Origin: Candidatus Binatia bacterium | Lineage (GTDB): Bacteria > Desulfobacterota_B > Binatia > UBA9968 | Direction of reading: 5' to 3' | DNA: 11,197 nucleotides | Assembly: GCA_025922795.1 (NCBI GenBank) | Contig: JAICHC010000034.1 | Span: forward strand, 1 to 11,197 | Part shown: positions 1-6,000 of the stretch, piece after piece | How positions within the stretch are numbered: the first letter of the stretch is position 1 | Layout of the letters: the number at the start of each line of letters is the position of its first letter | Translations under genes and position numbers: made by a program | Notes under the pieces: model-generated | What the model was told of the DNA's origin: nothing | What the model saw: only the letters and a program-made list of their open reading frames with translations | The model's database searches: none

Positions 1-2
1 AA

Positions 3-164
3 CGAAAAGTCATCATTGGGATGGATCCAAAAAGAGCCGATGTGATTTTTGCGGGGGCTTGTCTGATCGAGCGGATCATGAAATTCCATCGCGTCGAGCA
101 CGTCATCGTCAGCGATCAGGGTGTGCGTTACGGTTTGCTCCACGAAGCTGCGCAAGCGCTTTAG
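3..164 (+). CDS. C-terminal end of a Ppx/GppA-family phosphatase (partial, 5' end outside window)
   Basis: The window opens inside a reading frame (first full codon at 3, TAG at 162-164) giving 53 residues. They include GMDPKRADVIFAGACLIE and, later, VSDQGVRYGLL. These match the closing part of the exopolyphosphatase/guanosine pentaphosphate phosphohydrolase family, where a P-x-R/K-ADVI-x-AG segment and a final VSD-x-G-x-R-x-G-LL segment are typical. Family members hydrolyse polyphosphate or pppGpp in the cytoplasm through an ASKHA-fold ATPase-like domain; the nucleotide-binding residues lie upstream and cannot be seen. The stop is 7 bases before the putative -35 box of the HU gene, so the two genes are neighbours on the same strand but HU appears to have its own promoter. 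Ppx and GppA cannot be told apart from this fragment. Confidence 0.82.
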   Translation, partial: RKVIIGMDPKRADVIFAGACLIERIMKFHRVEHVIVSDQGVRYGLLHEAAQAL

Positions 165-170
165 AAACTG

Positions 171-199
171 TTGACTTTTGTCGGCGAATTGGAAATGAT
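171..199 (+). promoter_or_regulatory. Putative sigma70-type promoter of the HU gene
   Basis: A TTGACT box (171-176, 5 of 6 to the -35 consensus) is followed after 17 bases by AATGAT (194-199, 4 of 6 to the -10 consensus). It lies just after the phosphatase stop codon and about 80 bases before the HU start. Transcription would begin near 206, giving a leader of about 75 bases. This is based on pattern only. Confidence 0.4.
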
Positions 200-280
200 C
201 GGCCTCTGTTTTTAAGAAAGCCAGAAAAAATATTCCACGTAGCTTCCGGAAGGCCGGTTGGTCACGGGGAGGGCGAGAGC

Positions 281-550
281 ATGACCAAAGCAGAGTTGAT
301 CGAAGCCGTTGCCAAGAGCGCAAAAATCAGCAAGCTGACCGCCAACGAAGCGGTAGACGCAACGTTCGAGAGCATTGCCAAAGCGATAAAAAAAAGCAGG
401 CGGTTCCAGGTGCCTGGTTTTGGGACTTTCACCGTACGCTCGCGCAAGGCCCGCAAAGCCAGAAATCCTCAGACCGGCGCTCTGATGAACATCAGTGAAA
501 GTCGCACGGTTGGATTCAAGGCCGCCCCAGTGCTCAAAAAGAGCCTCTAG
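281..550 (+). CDS. HU/IHF-family DNA-binding protein
   Basis: Small basic nucleoid protein of 89 residues, the normal length for HU. It would act as a dimer that bends and compacts DNA. Visible family features are the N-terminal helical dimerisation part (MTKAELIEAVAKSAKIS, residues 1-17), the GFGTF turn (46-50) that starts the beta-arm region, and the arm tip RNPQTG (61-66), whose proline at 63 is the residue that intercalates between base pairs in HU and IHF. The open frame extends upstream to 59, but the ATG at 281 is chosen because GGGGAGGG (266-273) sits 7 bases before it and family similarity starts exactly there. A run of eight A (388-395) encodes Lys-Lys at residues 37-38. The gene is flanked by its own putative promoter and a strong terminator, so it is probably monocistronic. 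HU and IHF-like subfamilies are not separated by sight. Confidence 0.93.
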   Translation: MTKAELIEAVAKSAKISKLTANEAVDATFESIAKAIKKSRRFQVPGFGTFTVRSRKARKARNPQTGALMNISESRTVGFKAAPVLKKSL

Positions 551-570
551 GATCCTTCGGTCACCGTCTT

Positions 571-603
571 AGGCCACGCGGACAACCGGGTGGCCTTTTT
601 TTT
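571..603 (+). terminator. Rho-independent terminator after the HU gene
   Basis: AGGCCAC (571-577) pairs with GTGGCCT (590-596). The stem continues, after one G-G mismatch, with CGG/CCG (579-581/586-588) closed by an ACAA loop. It is followed directly by eight T (596-603). It begins 20 bases after the HU stop codon and separates HU from ilvE. Confidence 0.9.
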
Positions 604-610
604 GATTGAC

Positions 611-639
611 TTGATGCGCCGCGTGCAGGCACGTAATAT
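611..639 (+). promoter_or_regulatory. Putative promoter of the ilvE operon
   Basis: TTGATG (611-616) and TAATAT (634-639) are separated by 17 bases, directly after the HU terminator. Each matches the sigma70 consensus at 4 of 6 positions. The start point would be near 646, leaving a leader of about 38 bases before the ilvE ATG. Since a terminator precedes it, some promoter must lie in this short gap; this is the best candidate. Confidence 0.4.
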
Positions 640-683
640 ACGCAGCAGGAAAGAAGCCGGTCGCCGATCGGCAGAGTTTCATC

Positions 684-1601
684 ATGTCATTGAAGACGGA
701 AAAAATCTGGTTTGACGGAGAATTGATTCGTTGGGAAGATGCCAAGGTGCACGTGTTGGCGCACGGACTGCACTATGGCACCGGCTATTTCGAAGGGATC
801 CGCTGCTATGAGATGGCGGACGGCCGGTCGGCAGTTTTTCGCCTGCCGGAGCATATGCAACGGCTCGTCGATTCAGGCAAGATTTTGGGCTTTCCTTTGC
901 CCTATACGGTCGAAGAAATGTGTCAAGCCACCGCCGAAGTCATCCGGGCCAACAAGTTAAAAGCTTGTTACATCCGGCCTCTTGCCTTTCTGGGATTAGG
1001 CGAACTGGGAATCTACGTGCCACATAATCCGGTGAACGTGTGCATCGCGGTGTGGCCTTGGGGCGCCTATCTCGGCGATGAGGGTCTCAAGAACGGCATT
1101 CGCGCCAAGGTGTCCTCCTACACCCGACACCATGTCAACGTCATGATGACTAAGAGCAAAACGACCGGTAACTACGTCAATTCGGTTCTCGCCAAAGCTG
1201 AAGTCAAAAAGGGCGGGTACGACGAAGCGGTGATGCTCGACAACGAGGGCTATGTGTCGGAAGCCAGCGGTGAAAATATTTTTATCGTGCGTAACGGCAA
1301 GATCAAAACCACGCCGCTCACGTCGATCCTGCCGGGCATCACGCGGGACTCGATCATCACCTTGGCCCGGGACAAAGGCTACGAGGTGGTCGAAGAACGT
1401 TTTACCCGCGACGAACTTTATATCGCGGATGAAGCGTTCTTCACCGGCACGGCGGCGGAGCTAACGCCGATTCGCGAAGTCGACGATCGACAAATCGGCG
1501 CCGGCCGGCGCGGTCCCGTGACCGAAGATATTCAAGAAACGTTTTTCGCCGTGATCAAGGGAAAAAACCGCAAATATCAGAAGTGGCTCACCTGCGTTTA
1601 G
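684..1601 (+). CDS. ilvE: Branched-chain amino acid aminotransferase (class IV, PLP)
   Basis: Transfers the amino group between glutamate and the 2-oxo acids of valine, leucine and isoleucine, the last step of their synthesis and the first of their breakdown; cytoplasmic, PLP-dependent. The protein has 305 residues, the usual length of bacterial IlvE. Typical segments are seen in order: [17 protein letters not shown] (27-43), the PLP-lysine region SKTTGNY with Lys159, [12 protein letters not shown] (189-200) with Glu193, LPGITRD (216-222) and [11 protein letters not shown] (252-262). Lys159 lies four residues before Asn163, as in E. coli IlvE. No strong ribosome-binding site is visible; only a weak GCAGAG lies a few bases ahead of the ATG. 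A thioesterase gene follows 46 bases after the stop, and an RNA hairpin (GGCCGG/CCGGCC, 1612-1627) sits in that gap without a T tract. A D-amino-acid aminotransferase or ADC lyase is less likely given the length and the full IlvE motif set. Confidence 0.95.
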   Translation: MSLKTEKIWFDGELIRWEDAKVHVLAHGLHYGTGYFEGIRCYEMADGRSAVFRLPEHMQRLVDSGKILGFPLPYTVEEMCQATAEVIRANKLKACYIRPLAFLGLGELGIYVPHNPVNVCIAVWPWGAYLGDEGLKNGIRAKVSSYTRHHVNVMMTKSKTTGNYVNSVLAKAEVKKGGYDEAVMLDNEGYVSEASGENIFIVRNGKIKTTPLTSILPGITRDSIITLARDKGYEVVEERFTRDELYIADEAFFTGTAAELTPIREVDDRQIGAGRRGPVTEDIQETFFAVIKGKNRKYQKWLTCV

Positions 1602-1647
1602 CCGCGCGCCGGGCCGGCCAACCGGCCGATCTCCGATCAATTATCCG

Positions 1648-2019
1648 ATGCCAGACGCCCTTGACGCAACTTTACGCATCACCATGTTGCCGCGCGATAC
1701 CAACGCGCGCGGCACGATCTTCGGCGGTGTCATTCTCAGTCACATCGACTTGGCCGGAGGCATCGCCGCGTCGCGGCAGGCGCCGCGTAACTTTGTCACC
1801 CGGGCGATGCGCGAAGTCGAATTCATCGCGCCGGTATACGTCGGAGACGTGGTGAGTTTCTATACCGCAGTTGTGCGCCAAGGCACGACCTCGATCACGG
1901 TCAGGGTGAGCGTCGAAGCGGAGCGCGGCACGGAGCCGCGCCATCGCGTCAAGGTGACCGAGGCGGAAGTTATTTACGTGGCTGTCGACGAGGCGGGAAA
2001 AGCGCTATCCTTGAAGTAA
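1648..2019 (+). CDS. YciA-like acyl-CoA thioesterase (hotdog fold)
   Basis: Predicted to hydrolyse acyl-CoA thioesters in the cytoplasm. The 123 residues form a single hotdog domain of the YciA/acyl-CoA hydrolase type. LPRDTNARGTIFGGVILSHID (14-34) matches the family core P-x-DTNA-x-G-x-IFGG-x-I-x-x-x-D, with Asp34 at the position of the catalytic aspartate; VGDVVSFY and GTTSITVRVSVEAE are the following strands, and TEAEVIYVAVD is the last strand. Family members act as hexamers with little chain-length preference, which is known for YciA and assumed here. No clear ribosome-binding site precedes the ATG, so translation may be coupled to ilvE upstream. The TPR gene starts 3 bases after this stop. 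Sharing a transcript with ilvE suggests release of CoA from branched-chain or short acyl-CoAs, but this is inference. Confidence 0.88.
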   Translation: MPDALDATLRITMLPRDTNARGTIFGGVILSHIDLAGGIAASRQAPRNFVTRAMREVEFIAPVYVGDVVSFYTAVVRQGTTSITVRVSVEAERGTEPRHRVKVTEAEVIYVAVDEAGKALSLK

Positions 2020-2022
2020 GCG

Positions 2023-2868
2023 ATGGTAAAGCGAACGACTTTGCAAATTGGGTTAGCAGCGACGCTGCTTCTAATCCCGGAATCGGGCGCGGGCGCGGCG
2101 GAGCTGAGTGCGACTCCGGAGACGGCACCGGGTTGTTGCCGGCGTGACGACGATATCGCCCGCTGGCACAAGCTTGCCGATCGGCTTTATGCGCAGTTCA
2201 AACCGGCAGAAGCGATCAAAGAGCTGCAAAAAATCCTCGAGGTCGACGGACGCAATTTCGAGGCACTGGTAAAGATGGCGCGCGCCCATATCGATATCGG
2301 CGACACGATTGCGGAGAACGGCGACAACTGGAAAGAACGAAAGTTAAAAGAATACCAGACCGCCGAAAGCTATGCCCGTAGTGCCATCAAGGTCGATCCG
2401 CGCTCCACCTGGGGCCATTTTTGGCTGGCTGCGGCGCTCGGCAATGCGGCGATGGTATCGCCGATTGCTCGGCAACTGGAGCTGGCCGAGGAGATTCGTG
2501 CCGAGATCGAGCGAGCGCTCGCGCTCGACCCCAGGAACGGTCACGCTTATCATGCCTACGGCGTGTGGCATCGCAAGGTCGCCGAGATCGGCGCCGCGAG
2601 CCGCGTGTTTGCTTCGGTGTTGTATGGACAGTCGGTACCGCAGGGAAGTTTGGAGAAGTCGATCGAATATTTGAAGAAGGCGGTCGAGCTCAATCCAACG
2701 ATCATCGTTTCGCGTTTGGAGCTGGCGCGCAGCCATGTTGCCAAAGGGGAATGGGAGCCCGCGCGCGTCTTGCTGAAGACGATCCCGGACCTACCGATTC
2801 AGTTCTCCGATGACGCCAAGCACAAACGCAACGCCGCGCAGCTCCTGACCGAAATCAACGGTCGTTAA
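2023..2868 (+). CDS. Exported TPR protein resembling RMDN (regulator of microtubule dynamics) proteins
   Basis: The 281-residue protein begins with a basic start (MVKR), a hydrophobic stretch (about 8-19) and AGA/A near residues 23-26, a likely Sec signal peptide, so it should be periplasmic. A CC pair follows at 38-39. The rest is helical repeats: one TPR at about 45-77 (LADRLYAQFKPAEAIKELQK and onward), a long helix pair at 79-125, WGHFWLAAALGNA (130-142), a repeat at 156-182 ending in LDPRNGHAYHAYGVW, the segment AEIGAASRVFASVLYGQSVP (187-206), then a closing repeat (209-240) with AVELNPT. The order LDP-x-x-x-x-A-HxxG-W, a hydrophobic linker, LYG-x-x-P, Y-L-KKA-x-ELNP and final AAQLL matches the pattern I know from animal RMDN1-3. 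It starts 3 bases after the thioesterase stop, with a weak GAAGTAAG site, so it is probably translationally coupled. Its molecular role is unknown. Confidence 0.83.
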   Translation: MVKRTTLQIGLAATLLLIPESGAGAAELSATPETAPGCCRRDDDIARWHKLADRLYAQFKPAEAIKELQKILEVDGRNFEALVKMARAHIDIGDTIAENGDNWKERKLKEYQTAESYARSAIKVDPRSTWGHFWLAAALGNAAMVSPIARQLELAEEIRAEIERALALDPRNGHAYHAYGVWHRKVAEIGAASRVFASVLYGQSVPQGSLEKSIEYLKKAVELNPTIIVSRLELARSHVAKGEWEPARVLLKTIPDLPIQFSDDAKHKRNAAQLLTEINGR

Positions 2869-2980
2869 GCAGGCACGTGATGCGGCCGTTGCTATCCCGA
2901 GCAACGAGACCGTTTCGCGATCGGTCAAACAACTCGACTTCATATTGGCGAAATCTCTCGGATTCAAGGCGGTTACAAAT

Positions 2981-3029
2981 TCGAGATCTTCAGCTGAGCC
3001 TTAAGATGAACTGAAGCACTGGATCTCGA
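2981..3029 (+). promoter_or_regulatory. Inverted repeat in the leader of the VOC gene
   Basis: TCGAGATC (2981-2988) and GATCTCGA (3022-3029) are perfect reverse complements. Next to the left arm, TTCAG (2989-2993) can pair with CTGAA (3011-3015), leaving a six-base bulge on the right side. The structure ends 6 bases before the GGGAGG ribosome-binding site of the VOC gene. It could be a leader hairpin that affects translation, an operator, or chance. Confidence 0.35.
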
Positions 3030-3047
3030 CTCAAGGGAGGACCATTG

Positions 3048-3461
3048 ATGACGATCGCCGGCCTTCGTTTTGGACATGTTGCATTCAAAGTTGCCGACGC
3101 AGAGCGCAGCGTGCGCTGGTACGGCGACGCGTTCGGCGCGAAGAAGATCTACCACGCCGAGGCGCAGGGCGAGCGGCCGGAGCTGATGTTTTTGGAATTC
3201 AGCAAGGGACAATGTATCGAGTTATTTGCTGGGGGAAAGAACATGCTGCCCTCGCCGCCCGATCCCGTGGGGTACGTCCATTTTTGTCTTGTGGTCGACG
3301 ATCTGGAGCAGGCGCTCGACCATCTCGCCAAGATGAACGTGCAGCCAGAACGGAAATTCATCGGCCGAGCGAAGCAGCGCATCGCTTTTATTTCCGATCC
3401 GGACGGGAACAGTATCGAACTGATGGAAATTCCTCCGGAGTCTGAAATCTACCGCGATTGA
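3048..3461 (+). CDS. VOC-superfamily protein (glyoxalase/dioxygenase fold)
   Basis: A 137-residue protein with two beta-alpha-beta-beta-beta modules, the usual single-domain glyoxalase I-like size; probably a dimeric cytoplasmic metal enzyme. The four positions that bind metal in glyoxalase I-type members are present: His10 (FGHVAF), Glu58 (CIELF), His78 (VHFCLVVDD) and Glu124 (SIELME), with the common DPDGN turn at 117-121. The start is set at ATG 3048 because GGGAGG (3035-3040) lies 7 bases before it; a TTG directly upstream is in frame but worse spaced. It stands alone on its strand, about 180 bases after the TPR gene, and converges with the ICL/PEPM gene 42 bases away. Glyoxalase I, methylmalonyl-CoA epimerase, extradiol dioxygenase and resistance-protein functions share this fold; the substrate cannot be assigned. 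Confidence 0.85.
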   Translation: MTIAGLRFGHVAFKVADAERSVRWYGDAFGAKKIYHAEAQGERPELMFLEFSKGQCIELFAGGKNMLPSPPDPVGYVHFCLVVDDLEQALDHLAKMNVQPERKFIGRAKQRIAFISDPDGNSIELMEIPPESEIYRD

Positions 3462-3462
3462 A

Positions 3463-3505
3463 GATTCGGTGGGAAGGCTTCGAAGCCGTAGCCGAGTCCG
3501 GTTTT
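3463..3505. terminator. Possible bidirectional terminator between convergent genes
   Basis: GATTCGG (3463-3469) can pair with CCGAGTC (3492-3498) with one G-U pair, and inside it lies the perfect palindrome GGCTTCGAAGCC (3476-3487). Four T follow at 3502-3505. It fills the 42-base gap between the ends of the VOC and ICL/PEPM genes. The T tract is short, so termination strength is doubtful. Confidence 0.3.
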
Positions 3506-4367
3506 AATAGCCGTACTTTTTCTCTAGTTCCTTGAGTTCGGTGTTACCGAGGCCGGTATACCACTTGCGCGTGTCCTCGATGCCGGGGGTATTCTTAAAA
3601 TAGCCGGCTTCGGTGCCGTTATTCTTAAGCTCCTCCAAACACTGGCGCATGCCATGCAATGCCGCGACTTGCAGTACCGTCGGGATGCAACCGACGCGGC
3701 CGCCGAGCTCGCCCCAGCGCTGTAGCCCCATCACCTGGCGGGGCGGGACGCCGACCAGCGCTTTGCCGAGCTTCGCGTATGCTTTGATATCGTCTTCGGA
3801 ACGGGCGCTGACCCAGGCGGCGTCGGCACCCGCTTCGATGCAGGCCTGGGTGCGATCCAGGCGTTCGTGCAAAGAATCCTTTGCTTCCGAGCGCGCAATG
3901 ATCACCAAATTTTCGTCCCGCCGGGTATCGACGGCCGCTTTGATCTTGTTGACGAATTCCTGCTTTGACACCAAGCCGACGTCGAAGCCTTCGTGGCCGG
4001 CGCGCTTGGGCGTCATCTGGTCTTCGATGTGGATCGCCGCAACGCCGCTCTTCTCGAATTCGCGCACTGCGCGCACAACGTTGACCGCATTGCCGTAACC
4101 GGTCTCGGCGTCGCTCACAACCGGAATATTCACGGCGTCGGCGATCTCGCGGGCGCGGTTGATCATTTCCGTCAACGTCAGCAGCCCGGCATCGGCGAAG
4201 CCGAGCGCCCGGTGCTGCCCACTGCCGGAAATATGCACGAGCGGAAAGCCGAGCCATTCGACCAGACGCGCTTGAATCCCATCGTTACAGCTAGGAGCAA
4301 TATGGCACCCCGGCTCACTGAGCATTTTGCGCAGAGATTGCCGTTTTTCCGCCGCGGTCAGTTCCAT
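3504..4367 (-). CDS. Isocitrate lyase/PEP mutase superfamily protein with Cys-to-Ala change in the catalytic loop
   Basis: A 287-residue TIM-barrel protein, the size of PrpB (2-methylisocitrate lyase), dimethylmalate lyase, PEP mutase and oxaloacetate decarboxylase. Superfamily features are HISGSGQHRALGFAD (45-59), the Mg-binding strand VVSDAETGYGN (83-93) with Asp86 and Glu88, AIHIEDQMTPKRAGHEG (111-127), VIIARSEA (155-162) and ADAAWVSA (181-188). Lyases of this group carry KRCG or KKCG in the mobile loop, with Cys as the general acid; here the loop reads KRAG (121-124), so Ala123 replaces it. A C-C lyase reaction by the usual mechanism is therefore doubtful, and decarboxylase, hydrolase or mutase chemistry should be considered. 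AAAGGA lies 7 bases upstream of the ATG. It is the last gene of the minus-strand cluster, 86 bases after the second aldolase. Confidence 0.88.
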   Translation of the reverse strand: MELTAAEKRQSLRKMLSEPGCHIAPSCNDGIQARLVEWLGFPLVHISGSGQHRALGFADAGLLTLTEMINRAREIADAVNIPVVSDAETGYGNAVNVVRAVREFEKSGVAAIHIEDQMTPKRAGHEGFDVGLVSKQEFVNKIKAAVDTRRDENLVIIARSEAKDSLHERLDRTQACIEAGADAAWVSARSEDDIKAYAKLGKALVGVPPRQVMGLQRWGELGGRVGCIPTVLQVAALHGMRQCLEELKNNGTEAGYFKNTPGIEDTRKWYTGLGNTELKELEKKYGY

Positions 4368-4404
4368 TTTTTGGTCCTTTCGGGTGAGGGACTATCTTTC
4401 GTGC

Positions 4405-4431
4405 GTAGGGGCGACCGGTCGTCGCCCCTAC
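4405..4431. repeat. REP-like palindrome (GTAGGGGCGAC hairpin)
   Basis: GTAGGGGCGAC (4405-4415) and GTCGCCCCTAC (4421-4431) form a perfect 11-base-pair hairpin with loop CGGTC. It lies in the 86-base gap between the second aldolase and the ICL/PEPM gene. There is no T tract, so it is not a typical terminator. From memory, GTAGGGGCGACC-type palindromes recur between genes in many environmental genomes, so a dispersed repeat is the best guess. In a transcript it could protect the upstream mRNA from 3' decay. Confidence 0.6.
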
Positions 4432-4453
4432 ATGATCGGGTTACGACTGCGAC

Positions 4454-5131
4454 CTATGCTCTCTGCTTTCCGGCGCGGGCGAATTCATCTCTTCGCCCGA
4501 CGGTCGCCTTGAGTAACTCGGGCGGGATGAGCTTCGCGCCGCCAAGCACTTCGGCGAAGATCACCATTTGCGCGGCTTCCTCGACGATCAAGTTGGCGCG
4601 CGCCGCCGCGGCCGGATCGCTGCCGAACGCGAGCACGCCATGATTTTCGAGCAATACGGCCTTGGTGTTTTTTGTGGAACTCAACGCCTCCGCGATATTC
4701 GCGACCGACTCGGTGGATCCGCGCGGCCCGTACTTGGCGAGCGGGATGCCATCGGTCATGTCTTGGCGCACCAGGGCTTCATAGGAACAACCGAGCGGCC
4801 GGCTGGCCAAGGCAAAGCTGGTCGCATAGGTGGAGTGGGTGTGCACGACTGCGCCGGTCTCGGGCCGTTCCTTGTAAACGATCGCGTGCATAAGAACGAT
4901 CTCGGCATTGGTCGGGTTGATCTCGCCTTCGACTAACTTTCCGTCAAGATCGAGAACGGCCAGGTTCTCGGGTTTCAAATTGTCGAACGAACTGGTCGCG
5001 GTCAGAAGAATCTTGTCCGTGCCGGGCACTCGCACGCTGAAGTTGCCGTGGTGACTCATCGAAATTGCGCCGCTTCGAACCAGAAAACTTGCGCTATCGA
5101 TCACAGCTTGCCGGAGATCCGAATGCTTCAT
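4454..5131 (-). CDS. Class II aldolase/adducin-family protein (copy B)
   Basis: The family covers zinc-dependent aldolases and epimerases such as fuculose-1-phosphate aldolase, ribulose-5-phosphate 4-epimerase and decarboxylating phosphate aldolases. The 225 residues show HHGNFSVRVPGTD (27-39), TNAEIVLMH (74-82), VVHTHS (95-100) and LLENHG (160-165). Glu77, His97, His99 and His164 are therefore at the catalytic acid and the three zinc ligands (Glu73, His92, His94, His155 in E. coli FucA). The frame is open up to 5200, but the start is placed at 5131: AGGAGGAGT (complement of 5139-5147) stands 7 bases before that ATG, while the 5200 ATG has no such site, and the resulting length equals that of the neighbouring copy. 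It lies 76 bases downstream of copy A on the same strand. The substrate is unknown; association with a CoA-transferase suggests organic-acid rather than sugar-phosphate use. Confidence 0.88.
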   Translation of the reverse strand: MKHSDLRQAVIDSASFLVRSGAISMSHHGNFSVRVPGTDKILLTATSSFDNLKPENLAVLDLDGKLVEGEINPTNAEIVLMHAIVYKERPETGAVVHTHSTYATSFALASRPLGCSYEALVRQDMTDGIPLAKYGPRGSTESVANIAEALSSTKNTKAVLLENHGVLAFGSDPAAAARANLIVEEAAQMVIFAEVLGGAKLIPPELLKATVGRRDEFARAGKQRA

Positions 5132-5207
5132 GGCGATAACTCCTCCTGGGTTCAAAAGTGAACCGTGCGCGTCATTGACATCTTGTTGCGGCGACGTCAT
5201 TTTTCAT

Positions 5208-5885
5208 TCACTCGTTCACGAGGCTGCTGAAATATTCCCATGCTCGGTTGGAGACTTCCTCGCCCGAGACTTGTTTGTACATCTGTTCCAATTCGACGGG
5301 GGTAAAATAGCGCGGCTCGCCCGCCGACATCGCGCGCAGCTGATAAGTCGCGGCCTCTTCCATCCAAAGTGTCATGACGCAGACGCGCCGGACGTCTTGA
5401 TCCGCGACGTTGACACCATGGCCGCGCAAGAGCATGGCGCTATGCCGACCTAACGTTGCCGCAACCTGATCGCCAAGCTCACGCGTGCGGATGAGCGTGA
5501 TCGGATCGAAAACCTGCACGGTATCTTTGAAAATGGCGCCGGAGGCGTGCAGCGGTCTAATGGTTTCGCCTAGGGAGCCCAAGACAACGCAACTTGGCGG
5601 ATGAACGTGGCAGACCGATTGTACGTCCGGGCGGGCCTTATAAATGCGCGCGTGAATCCAAAATTCCGTATTGGGTCTGCCGTCGCCGGATAGTTGATTT
5701 CCTTCGACATCGAGCACCAGCAGATTGTCCAGCCGTACCAGGGCTGGGCTCATGCGCGGCGGAAAGATAAACGTATCGGTGCCGGGAATGCGTGCGCTCA
5801 GGTGGCCGAACGCCGCAGCGATGCCTTGCCGGTGTAAAATATGACTGGCGGTGACGATGTCCTGCTTAATCGGGTCGAGATCCAT
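5208..5885 (-). CDS. Class II aldolase/adducin-family protein (copy A)
   Basis: Also 225 residues and the same fold as its downstream neighbour, but clearly diverged. The active-site set is complete: Glu74 (PNTEFWIHA), His93 and His95 (VCHVHPPSC) and His156 (LLRGHG). The phosphate/substrate loop reads FGHLSARIPGTD (26-37), with HLS where copy B has NFS, so the two probably bind different substrates or form a mixed complex. Start ATG at 5885; AGGA (complement of 5900-5903) lies 14 bases away, which is wide, and no better site is seen. It follows the CoA-transferase gene after 115 bases in which I saw no clear promoter. Non-phosphorylated substrates are known for parts of the family, so the name aldolase is only a family label. 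Confidence 0.88.
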   Translation of the reverse strand: MDLDPIKQDIVTASHILHRQGIAAAFGHLSARIPGTDTFIFPPRMSPALVRLDNLLVLDVEGNQLSGDGRPNTEFWIHARIYKARPDVQSVCHVHPPSCVVLGSLGETIRPLHASGAIFKDTVQVFDPITLIRTRELGDQVAATLGRHSAMLLRGHGVNVADQDVRRVCVMTLWMEEAATYQLRAMSAGEPRYFTPVELEQMYKQVSGEEVSNRAWEYFSSLVNE

Positions 5886-6000
5886 AGGCCGTTAGGTCTT
5901 CCTGTCAATCTCAAATCCCATACGACAGCCGGCTCCAATTGTCCACTCTCAAAACGCCGCAAATCATAGAATCGGACACTCGTTCGCGGGTTTGAATGTC

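Noticed and set aside
59..280. N-terminal extension of the HU frame (about 74 extra residues)
   Set aside because: It overlaps the phosphatase end and the HU promoter, has no family likeness, and the ATG at 281 has a strong ribosome-binding site and gives the standard 89-residue HU.
388..395. Run of eight A in the HU gene as a programmed slippage site
   Set aside because: The frame is intact on both sides and gives a full HU; no alternative product would be meaningful, so Lys-Lys coding explains it.
1612..1627. GGCCGG/CCGGCC hairpin after ilvE as a terminator
   Set aside because: No T tract and the next gene starts 20 bases later on the same strand; more likely chance or a weak mRNA structure.
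2888..2926. Two short hairpins after the TPR gene (GTTGCT/AGCAAC and GACCG/CGGTC) as terminators
   Set aside because: Stems of 5-6 pairs with loops of 6-9 and no T tract; not better than chance in this composition.
5132..5200. Longer start for the class II aldolase copy B (ATG at 5200)
   Set aside because: No ribosome-binding site there, no family likeness in the added 23 residues, and a near-perfect site precedes the ATG at 5131.
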